DNA of 64,000 bases from Bacteroidia bacterium (GTDB lineage Bacteria > Bacteroidota > Bacteroidia > AKYH767-A > OLB10), in NCBI GenBank assembly GCA_016788165.1, contig JAEUTH010000015.1, positions 103,970 through 167,969 on the forward strand. The letters are read 5' to 3'. This document shows, piece after piece, positions 21,333 to 30,981 of the stretch. The notes beneath the pieces were generated by a model that saw nothing but the letters and a program-made list of their open reading frames with translations, had not been told where the DNA came from and searched no databases. The translations under genes were made by a program, and so were the position numbers. Positions within the stretch are counted from its first letter, which is position 1. Every line of letters begins with the position of its first letter.

Positions 21333-24323
21333 TTAATGCTTAATTTCCTTGTCCTTACCTGAGAAGTCAATTACTATAGGCGTTGCAATGCAAATTGACG
21401 AATAGGTTCCAACTACAATCCCTATCAAAAGTGCAAACGAGAATCCCTTAATTGTTTCGCCTCCAAAAATAAATATTGCCAACAATACAAAGAAAACGGT
21501 AAGTGATGTATTTATTGTCCGACTAAGCGTTGAGTTAATAGCTTCATTAATTACAGTTTTTGAATCTCCTTTTTTGTGCAAGTTTAAGTACTCACGAATA
21601 CGGTCGAATACCACAACCGTGTCGGTAACTGAATAGCCCATAACGGTTAATACTGCAGCAACAAAGGCTTGATCCATCTCTAAGCTGAATGGCAAATATC
21701 CCCAGAACAGTGAGAACAAGGTCATGATTAATAACACATCATGCACTAAGGCAACAACGGCACCCAAACCAAAAGTCCACTTTCTAAACCTAGCCAGTAA
21801 GTAAACGAAAATGATAAATATCGAGAATAAAATAGCTTTCCAGGCCGAATTGCGGATGTCATCAGCTACGGTAGGCCCAACTTTTTGTGAGCTTACTATT
21901 TGATCTTTAGTAATACCTAAACCTTCCATAAGCTTTGCTTCAGCTTTATTATCAGCATCAGGATCTTTACTATCAACTAAATATTTAGTAGTTATTTTTA
22001 AAGTATTTTTATTTTCTAAGGTTTTAACCTCAGGTGCCGAGCCTAATACAGGTGTCAACTGTGCTCTGACATCTTCACCTTTAACTTCTTGTTTAAAAAC
22101 AACTTTGTACGTACGGCCACCGGCAAAATCAACTCCATAATCAAACCCTCTGGTTACCATAGAAACGATACCAATAGCAATAACAACACCCGATAAAATG
22201 TAATACCATTTACGGTTTTTAACCCAATCAATATTTATGCTTTTCCAAGCACCTTCTGATAGTTTAGTTGAAAAACTAATTGCTTTATTTTTCGAAAGAC
22301 GCCATTCAAATATTAACCGTGTAATAAATATTGCACAAAACAATGAAGTTAAAATACCGATACACAATGTGGTTGCAAAGCCTTGAATAGGGCCTGTTCC
22401 GAAAACGTAAAGCACCACTCCAATAAGGAATGTAGTAACGTTACTATCAATAATAGCCGATAATGCATGTTTATAACCATCTGAAATCGCAAGTCGCAAT
22501 CCTTTGCCGGCTGTAAGTTCTTCGCGGATACGCTCATAAATAAGCACGTTCGCATCAACAGACAGTGCTATAATAAGCACAATACCTGCAATACCCGGTA
22601 AAGTAAGTACGGCACCTATTGAGGCAAGTACACCAAATACAAAAAATACGTTTGCAAACATGGCGAGGTCAGCAACCCAGCCGGCATTGCTGTAGTAAAC
22701 AATCATAAAAACGAGTACTAAAAGCACAGCAATTACAAATGATAATAAACCACTTTTAATAGCTTGTTCTCCCAAAGTTGGTCCTACTACCGATTCTTCA
22801 ACAATACGGCAAGGTGCTGCAAGTTTACCGGCAGTTAAAATGTTTGCTAAGTCTTTTGCTTCATTAATTGTAAAATTACCGGTAATAGAAGAGTTACCAC
22901 CTGAAATTTCATTTTGCACAGTTGGGAATGAGTAAACCAAATCATCCAATACAATAGCAACATTGCGCTTAATGTTTTCTTTGGTTAAACGAGCCCATTT
23001 GCTTGCGCCTTCTTCATTCATTTGCATCGTAATTTCAGGCGCATTGCTCATCTGACCGAAATCTTGTCTTGCATCACGCACTGCGCTGCCATCTAAAGGC
23101 GCACGACCGTCACGACTTTCAATTTTAATTGCAATAAGTTCCAAACGATTATCTTTAAACATTTGTGAGGCTTTATAAGTCCAGCACAATTTCAAATTGT
23201 TTGGCATTACCGCTTTAACTTCCGGATTACGGAATATCTCATTCACTTTTGCTGTATCTTTTACCGAACAATAACCTAAAACAGGTTGACCATAAACTGC
23301 TTTTTGGTCATCGGCCGTTTTTACCTGAAAATCGCTTGGAAGTAAATAAGTAAACAAAGGATACTCTTTCAATGATTCTTCCATAGTCATTGTTTTAGTA
23401 GTATCTTTTTTACTCGTATCCTTAGCAGCTTCGTCTATTTTACTTAGCAAACCACTGGCAGCGCTGTCAACTTTAGTAACATTTGTATCAGCAACGGCAA
23501 TGGCAGCGGAAGTACTATCTGATGCTGGCTTATTTAATAATGAATCGCGCTCTGCTGAAACTTTTAATACCTTATTAACTTCAACTAAATTTTTTACAAC
23601 CTCACCAAAATTGTAGGTAGGCCAAAACTCTAACTTAGCGGTACCCTGTAAAAGTTTACGTACGCGTTCTTTTTCCTTTACGCCAGGTAACTCAACCAAT
23701 ATACGTCCATTAGCTAATTTTTGAACATTGGGTTGCGTAACTCCAAATTTATCAATACGTGTTTTAATCGTATTGTAAGATCTGTCAACGCTTTCGTTTA
23801 CTTCGGTTTTTAAAACTGCAAGTACTTGATCGTTGGTTGAGTTGTAATTAATTTTGTTTTGCAACTCAACCGTAGAAAATATGGCAGCCAACTTATCATT
23901 TGGTGCAATAGCTTTAAACTCATTACCAAAAAGTGTTACAAAATCAAGTTGTGAATTACGTTCCTTTGAGATAGCAGTTTCAAGTGCTTTATTAAAATTT
24001 GCATCCGTACTATAATTACCCATGGCACGAACAATTTCAGGAACAGATACTTCAAGTGTTACGTTCATACCACCTTTTAAGTCTAGGCCTAAATTAATCT
24101 CACGATCCTTACACTCTGCATAAGTGAAATTTTTAACAAGTAATGGATAAACTTCCTCATTGTTCATCGAATCTAAATAAAGGGACTCTAATTTCACGTC
24201 ACCCTTTGCATATTCTTTGGCCGAATTTTCTACACTTTTGGTAAATATGGTAAACGACAACTGATACACACAAACTATAGCCAATAAAATGGCAAAAAGC
24301 CTTACGGCACCTTTATTCTGCAT
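21333..24323 (-). CDS. secDF: Protein translocase SecD-SecF fusion
   Basis: A fused SecD-SecF protein of 996 residues from the chosen start. It forms the proton-driven accessory complex that pulls secreted proteins through SecYEG. SecD features: first helix, the LGLDLKGGMNVTLEV segment, a periplasmic P1 region, and the second helix bundle with SVDANVLIYERIREE. SecF follows with its own bundle and VMGYSVTDTVVVFDRIRE. The fusion is usual in Bacteroidota. An in-frame ATG exists at 24386, but the -7 box at 24356-24363 lies between it and the ATG at 24323, and only the downstream start gives a normal N terminus (MQNKGAVRLF). The periplasmic loop contains a Ser/Thr/Lys/Asp-rich low-complexity stretch. 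Confidence 0.95.
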   Translation of the reverse strand: MQNKGAVRLFAILLAIVCVYQLSFTIFTKSVENSAKEYAKGDVKLESLYLDSMNNEEVYPLLVKNFTYAECKDREINLGLDLKGGMNVTLEVSVPEIVRAMGNYSTDANFNKALETAISKERNSQLDFVTLFGNEFKAIAPNDKLAAIFSTVELQNKINYNSTNDQVLAVLKTEVNESVDRSYNTIKTRIDKFGVTQPNVQKLANGRILVELPGVKEKERVRKLLQGTAKLEFWPTYNFGEVVKNLVEVNKVLKVSAERDSLLNKPASDSTSAAIAVADTNVTKVDSAASGLLSKIDEAAKDTSKKDTTKTMTMEESLKEYPLFTYLLPSDFQVKTADDQKAVYGQPVLGYCSVKDTAKVNEIFRNPEVKAVMPNNLKLCWTYKASQMFKDNRLELIAIKIESRDGRAPLDGSAVRDARQDFGQMSNAPEITMQMNEEGASKWARLTKENIKRNVAIVLDDLVYSFPTVQNEISGGNSSITGNFTINEAKDLANILTAGKLAAPCRIVEESVVGPTLGEQAIKSGLLSFVIAVLLVLVFMIVYYSNAGWVADLAMFANVFFVFGVLASIGAVLTLPGIAGIVLIIALSVDANVLIYERIREELTAGKGLRLAISDGYKHALSAIIDSNVTTFLIGVVLYVFGTGPIQGFATTLCIGILTSLFCAIFITRLIFEWRLSKNKAISFSTKLSEGAWKSINIDWVKNRKWYYILSGVVIAIGIVSMVTRGFDYGVDFAGGRTYKVVFKQEVKGEDVRAQLTPVLGSAPEVKTLENKNTLKITTKYLVDSKDPDADNKAEAKLMEGLGITKDQIVSSQKVGPTVADDIRNSAWKAILFSIFIIFVYLLARFRKWTFGLGAVVALVHDVLLIMTLFSLFWGYLPFSLEMDQAFVAAVLTVMGYSVTDTVVVFDRIREYLNLHKKGDSKTVINEAINSTLSRTINTSLTVFFVLLAIFIFGGETIKGFSFALLIGIVVGTYSSICIATPIVIDFSGKDKEIKH

Positions 24324-24355
24324 TGATTTTTTGGTATTTTTAATTTTTAGGCGCG

Positions 24356-24386
24356 CAAATATAGAATTTGAATTCACATTGCACAA
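24356..24386 (-). promoter_or_regulatory. Promoter of secDF
   Basis: On the minus strand: TATATTTG (24363-24356) with an ATTG -33-like element 20 bases upstream (24387-24384). The -7 box sits in a 16-base sequence (CTATATTTGCGCGCCT) that is repeated exactly at the thrS promoter. Confidence 0.6.
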
Positions 24387-24585
24387 TTTTATTGAAACCG
24401 CATTAAATATGTTGCATAAGCCAACAAAATCAACTATTTACGATAATATTTATTATTTTAAAATGATAAAAAAAGTTGACGTTTATCGAATCAATTGTTT
24501 GCAATAGTTTTAAATAACCTAAACAAAAAGTTGTAAAAATTTATTGCAATTTAAATTAGCATAAGAACTACAAAAGGTTTGTTAG

Positions 24586-24593
24586 TATGTTTG
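24586..24593 (+). promoter_or_regulatory. Candidate -7 box (TATGTTTG) for the FG-GAP protein gene
   Basis: A TAnnTTTG match 20 bases ahead of the ATG at 24614. It overlaps the longer alternative start at 24587, arguing for the downstream start. Confidence 0.4.
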
Positions 24594-24613
24594 AAGCCAC
24601 AAAAAACGGCCTG

Positions 24614-26893
24614 ATGAAAAAAATATTTCTCTTCCTATCTGTAGCGCTTACATATCAATTTGGCAATGCGCAAACAAAATTTGTACGCGATTTAAACATT
24701 CCATTAACTCAATATGGCTTGCCAGCACCATTAGCGTATAGTGGTGGGATTAATGGTGGTATGTTTTCAGAAATTGATTTGAATAATGATGGTATTAAAG
24801 ATTTGTTTTTGTTTGACAAAGATCAGGTATATAAGAAAGCAAGAATAAGTACTTTTTTAAATACAGGTACGCCCAATACTGTCAGCTACCAATATGCACC
24901 TGAGTATATTGCTAATTTCCCAACAAACCTTGCCGACTGGGCTATATTGGTAGATTATAATCATGATGGGAAAGAAGATATTTTTACTTATAGTAATCAG
25001 ATACCCGCTGCAGGTATTACCGTTTATAAAAACATTAGCACACCAACACAGTTACAATTCGCTTTAGAATATTCATTATTGTATGCGAATATCCCGTCAG
25101 GCCAAGGCAACATCTACGTAAGCTCTAACGACAAACCTGCTATTGTAGATTTTGATGGTGATGGCGACTTAGACATTATTGCCATTTACATTGGTGGTGG
25201 CAGGTTAGAGTGGTCGAAAAACATAGGAATGGAAACTTTAGGTAAAAATGATACATTAATTTTCGACTGGCAACCATCATGTTGGGGTCATTTTGGTTTT
25301 AGCGCAAATAATAACAGTGCCATATTAAATGTGGCATGCAAACCCATAGCATTTGTAAACAATGGCGATTTGCCGGCTACTTTGCTCACACCGGAACCTA
25401 CACCCGACCCTACCCGACATAATGGTGCCTGTTTTGTAATTGAGGATTTTAATAAAGATGGATTGGTTGACTATTTAGGTGGCGATGCCATTGGAAATAA
25501 TATTTTGTACCTGCAAAATGGAGGTACTTTATCCGACCCATTAATGATTAGCCAGGACTCCTTGTTTCCGGTTTACGACAATAGTGCATTTTTCTTTGAG
25601 TTTTTAAACCCCACACATATTGATGTGAATAATGACGGAAAAAAGGACTTATTAGTATCGCCCTGTAAAAATGGCGATGCCGAAAACTTTCATAATGTAT
25701 GGTACTACAAAAACGTAGGAACAGTTGCTGATAGTTTTTCTTATCAATATGACAACTTTTTAGTAAATCAAATGGTTGATGTAGGCGAGGGAGCCAAGGT
25801 ATGTTTTTTTGATGCCGATGCAGATGGATTAATGGATATAATGGTTGGCAATCAAGGATATTATGATGGCTACCAAAATATTGGCGGCATAAATTATCCG
25901 CTATTTGAAAGTGGCATTGCCTGGTATAAAAACACGGGCACAGCTTCGGCACCAGCATTTACCCTCCAAACAATTGATTGGATGAATTTATTTCAATACA
26001 CGATTAATGCCATGCACCCAACCTTTGGCGATTTAGATGGTGATAGCGATATGGATATGATTGTTGGCGAAGAAACAGGTAAACTCTTTTATTTTATAAA
26101 TAGTGCCGGGCCGGGTGTACCTGCTGATTTTAGCAACCCGCCCATACCCAATTTTATGGCCATTGATGTTGGTAAAATGGCTTCTCCTCAACTGATTGAC
26201 CTGAACAAAGATAACTTGTTGGATTTAGTAGTAGGTAATGAATTAGGCAAGTTACGTTACTTTGAAAACACAGGCACAATCACTACACCGCTATACACAA
26301 ATAACCTATTGGATTTTGGAGCCGTTGATGTAACGCAAGGTTTAAGTGCAACAGGCATGGCCGTACCCTATATGTACCGTACAGCAAGTGGCTCACTCAA
26401 ACTTTTAGTTTCGAACGAACAAGGTTACATTTTTTTGTATGACAATATTGATAACAATTTAGGGGGTGTATTTAATTTAATAGACACATTTTTCCAATCT
26501 ATCAACGAGCCTGTTAAAGCAACCATAAATGGCTACGACATTAATGCTGATAATTTGATGGATTTAGTTGTAGGGAATCAAGCTGGTGGTTTTGTAATTT
26601 ATAAGCAAGTAAGCACATCAGGCATTAATAATGACGAAACAATACAGTTGTTTGATATCTACCCGGTACCGGCCAATCAAATTATCAATATCCGATTAAA
26701 TCAGCAAATCAGTTTTGGCAATTACAAAGCTGAAATTTTTGATGTGAATGGCCGTTTACTAAACATCAAGTTCTTTAATGAATACTATGTTTCGTTTAAC
26801 GTACAGCATTATTCAGATGGAATTTATACCTGTAAAATAACAAACCTTAATGATGGCAAGTTCAATACAAAAAAATTCATTAAAGCCAACTAA
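24614..26893 (+). CDS. Exported FG-GAP/VCBS repeat protein with T9SS sorting domain
   Basis: A 759-residue surface or secreted protein. The start at 24614 gives a normal signal peptide (MKKIFLFLSVALTYQFGNAQ). About nine FG-GAP/VCBS-type repeats carry calcium-binding D-x-D-x-D/N-G-x-x-D loops, for example DFDGDGDLDIIAIY, DVNNDGKKDLLVSP, DADADGLMDIMVGN and DINADNLMDLVVGN. Together they probably form an integrin-like beta-propeller. The C terminus is a type A T9SS sorting domain (DIYPVPANQIINIRL to KKFIKAN). No enzymatic motif is seen; adhesion or ligand binding is a reasonable inference. Its end overlaps the next gene by 44 bases in another frame. Confidence 0.88.
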   Translation: MKKIFLFLSVALTYQFGNAQTKFVRDLNIPLTQYGLPAPLAYSGGINGGMFSEIDLNNDGIKDLFLFDKDQVYKKARISTFLNTGTPNTVSYQYAPEYIANFPTNLADWAILVDYNHDGKEDIFTYSNQIPAAGITVYKNISTPTQLQFALEYSLLYANIPSGQGNIYVSSNDKPAIVDFDGDGDLDIIAIYIGGGRLEWSKNIGMETLGKNDTLIFDWQPSCWGHFGFSANNNSAILNVACKPIAFVNNGDLPATLLTPEPTPDPTRHNGACFVIEDFNKDGLVDYLGGDAIGNNILYLQNGGTLSDPLMISQDSLFPVYDNSAFFFEFLNPTHIDVNNDGKKDLLVSPCKNGDAENFHNVWYYKNVGTVADSFSYQYDNFLVNQMVDVGEGAKVCFFDADADGLMDIMVGNQGYYDGYQNIGGINYPLFESGIAWYKNTGTASAPAFTLQTIDWMNLFQYTINAMHPTFGDLDGDSDMDMIVGEETGKLFYFINSAGPGVPADFSNPPIPNFMAIDVGKMASPQLIDLNKDNLLDLVVGNELGKLRYFENTGTITTPLYTNNLLDFGAVDVTQGLSATGMAVPYMYRTASGSLKLLVSNEQGYIFLYDNIDNNLGGVFNLIDTFFQSINEPVKATINGYDINADNLMDLVVGNQAGGFVIYKQVSTSGINNDETIQLFDIYPVPANQIINIRLNQQISFGNYKAEIFDVNGRLLNIKFFNEYYVSFNVQHYSDGIYTCKITNLNDGKFNTKKFIKAN

Positions 26894-28343
26894 CCTTAGC
26901 TATATACTTACTTTTGCAACAATTAGTTTATTCAGTTTAATTGGTTGTTTAAACGATAAGGGCAACAACAATCCAATAGCAGAAAGTTACTACCCTGACG
27001 AAGTTGGGCAAATTATTCTAAACAAATGTGCTACTGCCGGATGCCATAATACACAAAGTAAAGATGCTGCATCAGGTTTGGATTTAAGCAGTTGGCAAAC
27101 CGCTTTTAATGGTAATAACAGCGGAGCCGTTATTATTCCTTATGCACCTGAACACAGTACCATTTTAAACTTTACCAATACTGACAGTAGCCAGGGCATT
27201 GTGCAAGTACCTACCATGCCGATTAATGGCACGCCTTTAACTACAGCCGAGTATCAAACCTTGCGAACCTGGATTGCTAATGGCGCACCCGATAAAAATG
27301 GCAAAGTGTTTTTTGCCAATGCAACATCTAAATACTACATCAGCAATCAGGGATGCGATTTAGTTGCTATCTGTGATCCGGAGCGGCAGGTAATAGCACG
27401 GTACATTAAAGTGGGCATATCTGAAGGAAATATTGAACTGCCACATACCATAAAATTAGCGCCTGATAGCAAACATTGGTATGCTGTCTTTTATGCCGGT
27501 AATGTTTTTCAAAAATTCAGAACTTCAGATGATTCATTAGTAGGTACTGCAAATATTACTGTTGGTGGTTGGAGCAGTTTGGTTATTACTGATGATTCGA
27601 AAACAGCTTTTATATCCGATTTAATTAATCATGCAATTGTTCAGATTAACCTGGACAATATGCAACAAGTAGGGCCTTTTTACAATATATATCAAAATGC
27701 GCACGGCTTGGCTATTAATCCGATAACGGGGTGGCTATACGTAACTAATCAATATAGTAATTATATTAACCGCGCTTTGCTTAGCGACCTTACATCGCCC
27801 GAGTGTATTCCTTTATTTCCGGGTGCACCTTGTGCCGATATTAATTCGTATAATCCACATGAAATATTATTTACACCTGATAGCAGCCGTTACTTTTTAA
27901 CTTGTGATTTCAGTAATGAAATAAGGGTTTTAAGCTCGCATAACGATAGTTTGTTGGCAACTATTGCCGTAGGCAGTCAACCAAAAGAAATGAGCATTAG
28001 CAACAGGCATCCTTATTTGTTTGTAACCTGTGGCGAAACGCTTAACTATAATATTGCATACCGTGGTTCAGTATCCGTTATAAACTACCAAACCAATCAG
28101 TTGGTTAAAGAAATTAAAGAAGCATTTTTTCAACCACATGGTATTGCTGTAAATGATGATAAAGATGTGGTTTATGTTTCGAGCCGTAATGCCGACCCTA
28201 ACGGGCCAGCGCCACATCATGTGAGTCAATGTGGTGGTCGCAATGGTTTTTTATCAATAATAAAAATGAATACATTAACGGTTGACCCAAATTATAAAAA
28301 CGAATTATCGGTTGACCCCTACTCCATTTTTTACAAAAAGTAA
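26850..28343 (+). CDS. YVTN beta-propeller lipoprotein with cytochrome c-like N-terminal motif
   Basis: A 497-residue predicted lipoprotein: a hydrophobic signal and lipobox SLIGC with Cys33 as the lipidated residue. Residues 60-66 read CATAGCH, a CX4CH variant of the CXXCH haem motif, in a segment resembling the cytochrome-like domains found ahead of beta-propellers in Bacteroidota and Planctomycetes; haem binding is unproven. From about residue 180 come YVTN/YncE-type propeller repeats (for example LPHTIKLAPDSKHWYAVF, QPKEMSISNRHPYLFVTCG, PHGIAVNDDKDVVYVSSRN). The start (ATG at 26850 or 26853) overlaps the upstream gene by about 44 bases, suggesting translational coupling. A redox or surface-binding role is inferred only. 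Confidence 0.75.
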   Translation: MMASSIQKNSLKPTNLSYILTFATISLFSLIGCLNDKGNNNPIAESYYPDEVGQIILNKCATAGCHNTQSKDAASGLDLSSWQTAFNGNNSGAVIIPYAPEHSTILNFTNTDSSQGIVQVPTMPINGTPLTTAEYQTLRTWIANGAPDKNGKVFFANATSKYYISNQGCDLVAICDPERQVIARYIKVGISEGNIELPHTIKLAPDSKHWYAVFYAGNVFQKFRTSDDSLVGTANITVGGWSSLVITDDSKTAFISDLINHAIVQINLDNMQQVGPFYNIYQNAHGLAINPITGWLYVTNQYSNYINRALLSDLTSPECIPLFPGAPCADINSYNPHEILFTPDSSRYFLTCDFSNEIRVLSSHNDSLLATIAVGSQPKEMSISNRHPYLFVTCGETLNYNIAYRGSVSVINYQTNQLVKEIKEAFFQPHGIAVNDDKDVVYVSSRNADPNGPAPHHVSQCGGRNGFLSIIKMNTLTVDPNYKNELSVDPYSIFYKK

Positions 28344-28367
28344 ATTGTATAGCACCTAAGGAATAAG

Positions 28368-29606
28368 TCAGGCTTTCTCTTCATAAATCATACACAAATT
28401 TATGATGGTATCAACTGCTATATGCATATCCTGAATACTCACCCATTCATGCTTGCCATGAAAAGCATGCTCACCTGCAAATATATTGGGGCAAGGCAAG
28501 CCCATAAAAGACAAGCGAGAACCATCTGTACCGCCTCTTACGCTTGAAAGCACCGGCTTAATGCCTGTGCGTTCAATAGCCTCCATTGCATAATTAACAA
28601 TATGTGGTTCTTTATCCAGAACTGATTTATAATTTCGATATTGTTGGATAACCCGCATATTATACGTTGATTTAGGGTACAACTTTATAACTGCTTTTAC
28701 AATACCTTCGAGCATGTTTTCTAACGCAATCAAACCCGTTTCATTAAAATCTCTGATAATAAATTTTACAAGCATTGATTCAATATTACCTGACATTGAT
28801 ACGGGATGAATAAATCCTTCATCGCCTTCAGTACTTTCGGGGCTTTGTTTATCTTTTGGTAAACTATCAATAATTTGAGAAGCTATTTTAATGGCACTTT
28901 CCATTTTATTTTTTGCAAAGCCCGGATGTACACTAAAGCCATTGATTTGCAGCTCTACACCATCGGCCGAAAAGGTTTCGTTTTCAACATGTCCCAACGT
29001 TTCACCATCCATTGTATAAGCATACCGGGCACCTAATTTTTTTAAATCAACCTTATCTACACCACGCCCAATTTCTTCATCAGGTGTAAATAATATTTTT
29101 ATAGTGCCATGTTTAATGGTTGCATCATTCATCAGTTGGTAGGCTGCATCCATAATTTCGGCAATGCCTGCTTTGTTATCGGCCCCTAACAATGTAGTAC
29201 CATCGGCAGTTATTATATCGTTTCCTATTTGATTTAATAATTCAGGATGGTCGTTAGTATTTAACTGTTGCGAAGTTTCAGCAGGCAAAATAATTGTTTG
29301 GCCTTCGTATGATTTATGTACTACAGGATTCACATTTTTACCACTGCAATCGGGCGAAGTGTCCATGTGCGAGCAAAAACAAACAACTGGTACATTTTTG
29401 TGGGTGTTTGAAGGAATAGTTGCATACACATAACAATATTCATCCACATGTGCATCGGTTATGCCCATAGCTTGTAATTCATTTACTAGCAATTTTGCCA
29501 AATCAAACTGTTTGCTCGATGAGGGTGTTGTAATGGAATCGGGGTCGGCTTGGGTATCAATTGTTACATATTTTAAAAACCGTTCCGATACTGTGTAGTT
29601 TCTCAT
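28368..29606 (-). CDS. pepT: Peptidase T (tripeptide aminopeptidase)
   Basis: A 412-residue cytoplasmic M20-family zinc aminopeptidase that removes N-terminal residues from tripeptides. Two-metal site motifs are present: SHMDTSPD (His80, Asp82), LLGADNKAGIAE (bridging Asp), and FTPDEEIGRG (catalytic Glu pair). The C terminus has RGGTDGSRLSFMGLPCPN and GEHAFHGKHEWVS. Length and motif order are those of PepT. The stop is TGA at the expected length, which helps show that the standard code is used. It lies 18 bases after the TPR gene on the same strand. Confidence 0.95.
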   Translation of the reverse strand: MRNYTVSERFLKYVTIDTQADPDSITTPSSSKQFDLAKLLVNELQAMGITDAHVDEYCYVYATIPSNTHKNVPVVCFCSHMDTSPDCSGKNVNPVVHKSYEGQTIILPAETSQQLNTNDHPELLNQIGNDIITADGTTLLGADNKAGIAEIMDAAYQLMNDATIKHGTIKILFTPDEEIGRGVDKVDLKKLGARYAYTMDGETLGHVENETFSADGVELQINGFSVHPGFAKNKMESAIKIASQIIDSLPKDKQSPESTEGDEGFIHPVSMSGNIESMLVKFIIRDFNETGLIALENMLEGIVKAVIKLYPKSTYNMRVIQQYRNYKSVLDKEPHIVNYAMEAIERTGIKPVLSSVRGGTDGSRLSFMGLPCPNIFAGEHAFHGKHEWVSIQDMHIAVDTIINLCMIYEEKA

Positions 29607-29624
29607 AATAATTTTTGTGCAATA

Positions 29625-30863
29625 TTAATATTTACAAAATGCTTGTTTTACCGGTTGCGCTGGTGCATAACCTAAATTTATGCTACGATCTAAATCCATA
29701 CATCCCATTTGCAAACGGTTCATCATAATTAGCGACAGGCCTCTGTTGTAATATGCTTCGGCAAAGTTGCTATCATAGCTAATTGCTTTATCATAGTCAT
29801 TGTAAGCATCTTCATACCTAAAAAAAATCAGATGAATGTTTCCGCGCAGGTTATAATTGCTTGCATTGCTTGGGTTTAGTTTTATTAATTTGTTTGCATC
29901 GGCAAGTGCATCGTTGGCACTACCTAACATGTTTTGTAAGAAGGCACGGTTGTAGAGTGCATCTTCAAAATTTTCATTGTATTGTAATGCAAGATTGTAC
30001 TCTACCAGTGAACCCTGCATATCGCCCATTTCTTTTTTAATTATAGCTCTTGCATAATATACATAAGCCAAATCTTTGCCTAAACTTAATGCTTTGCTTA
30101 AATCTGCTCCGGCCAGGTTTTTATTACCCATAAGCCTATGTACAGTGGCTCGGTTGTAATAGGCTATTGCATAGGAATCATCAATTATTATCGCTTCCGA
30201 AAATGCTGTTAGAGCATCAGTGTATTTTTTTTCATTCAAAAAAATCAGCCCTTTTATATCATAGGCTTCTGCCGATACATTATCGTATTTAAATACAGAG
30301 TCTAATTCATTGGAGGCATCTTTCATATTGCCATCTAAAAAATGTACAAGTGCCCGTTTTAAAAATAATTTTTCGTCAGATGTAACTGCATAAACCGTAT
30401 CAAACTGAGCCAGTGCATTTTTATAATATCCCATTATCATGTATCCTTCGCCTACTGTTTCGCGCACCTCCATATCGTTGGGATTTAATCTTATACTTTC
30501 ATTTAAATCGTTAGCAGCACCTTTATAATCTAATGCAACCATTTTTAGTTTGGCGCGTTTATCATACAAATAAGTGGTATAAGGGTTTAATTCTATTGCT
30601 TTATTATAATCAATAATTGCCTCTTTAATTCTACTTGTTTTTTCATAGGCAATAGCGCGTTTCATATACGCTTCGGCATAAGCCATATCTGTCAAAATAG
30701 CTTTTGAATAATTATTAATAGCCTGATCCCAACTGCCTGACCTCATCTGCATATCTCCAGCCTGCATTAATCGGTTGGCTTCTTCGCGTTGGGTTGTTTG
30801 TGCATGTGTTTTTGATTGTAAAATCAACAAACAAAAAATTACGGCTCTAAATGTTCTCATCAC
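29625..30863 (-). CDS. Exported tetratricopeptide-repeat protein
   Basis: A 412-residue protein with a signal peptide (MMRTFRAVIFCLLILQSKTHAQ), then essentially uninterrupted tetratricopeptide repeats across the whole length, about eleven. Each carries the W/L-G-Y-A-F-A-P helix-turn-helix pattern (for example AEAYMKRAIAYEKTSRIKEA, AIAYYNRATVHRLMGNKNLA, AEAYYNRGLSLIMMNRLQMG). TPR superhelices act as protein-binding scaffolds, and the signal peptide places this one in the periplasm or outer membrane. The partner is unknown. Its start lies just beyond the terminator of the giant SprB-repeat gene, and it is probably cotranscribed with pepT. Confidence 0.85.
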   Translation of the reverse strand: MMRTFRAVIFCLLILQSKTHAQTTQREEANRLMQAGDMQMRSGSWDQAINNYSKAILTDMAYAEAYMKRAIAYEKTSRIKEAIIDYNKAIELNPYTTYLYDKRAKLKMVALDYKGAANDLNESIRLNPNDMEVRETVGEGYMIMGYYKNALAQFDTVYAVTSDEKLFLKRALVHFLDGNMKDASNELDSVFKYDNVSAEAYDIKGLIFLNEKKYTDALTAFSEAIIIDDSYAIAYYNRATVHRLMGNKNLAGADLSKALSLGKDLAYVYYARAIIKKEMGDMQGSLVEYNLALQYNENFEDALYNRAFLQNMLGSANDALADANKLIKLNPSNASNYNLRGNIHLIFFRYEDAYNDYDKAISYDSNFAEAYYNRGLSLIMMNRLQMGCMDLDRSINLGYAPAQPVKQAFCKY

Positions 30864-30923
30864 TTTAAATTGGTTTGCGTTTGATGGCTTATAAGTGAAA
30901 TGCTTTAATCCAAATGTAAGGAC

Positions 30924-30959
30924 AAAAAAATCCCGACTCCAATGGGTCGGGATTTTTTT
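30924..30959 (-). terminator. Rho-independent terminator after the giant SprB-repeat gene
   Basis: A perfect 14-bp inverted repeat (AAAAAAATCCCGAC / GTCGGGATTTTTTT) with an 8-base loop, placed 23 bases past the stop codon at 30982 and read on the minus strand. Confidence 0.9.
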
Positions 30960-30981
30960 GTCTAATCATAATTTTATTTGA

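Noticed and set aside
24324..24386. Upstream in-frame ATG 24386 as the secDF start
   Set aside because: The -7 promoter box falls between it and the conventional start, and the extra 21 residues do not look like a SecD N terminus.
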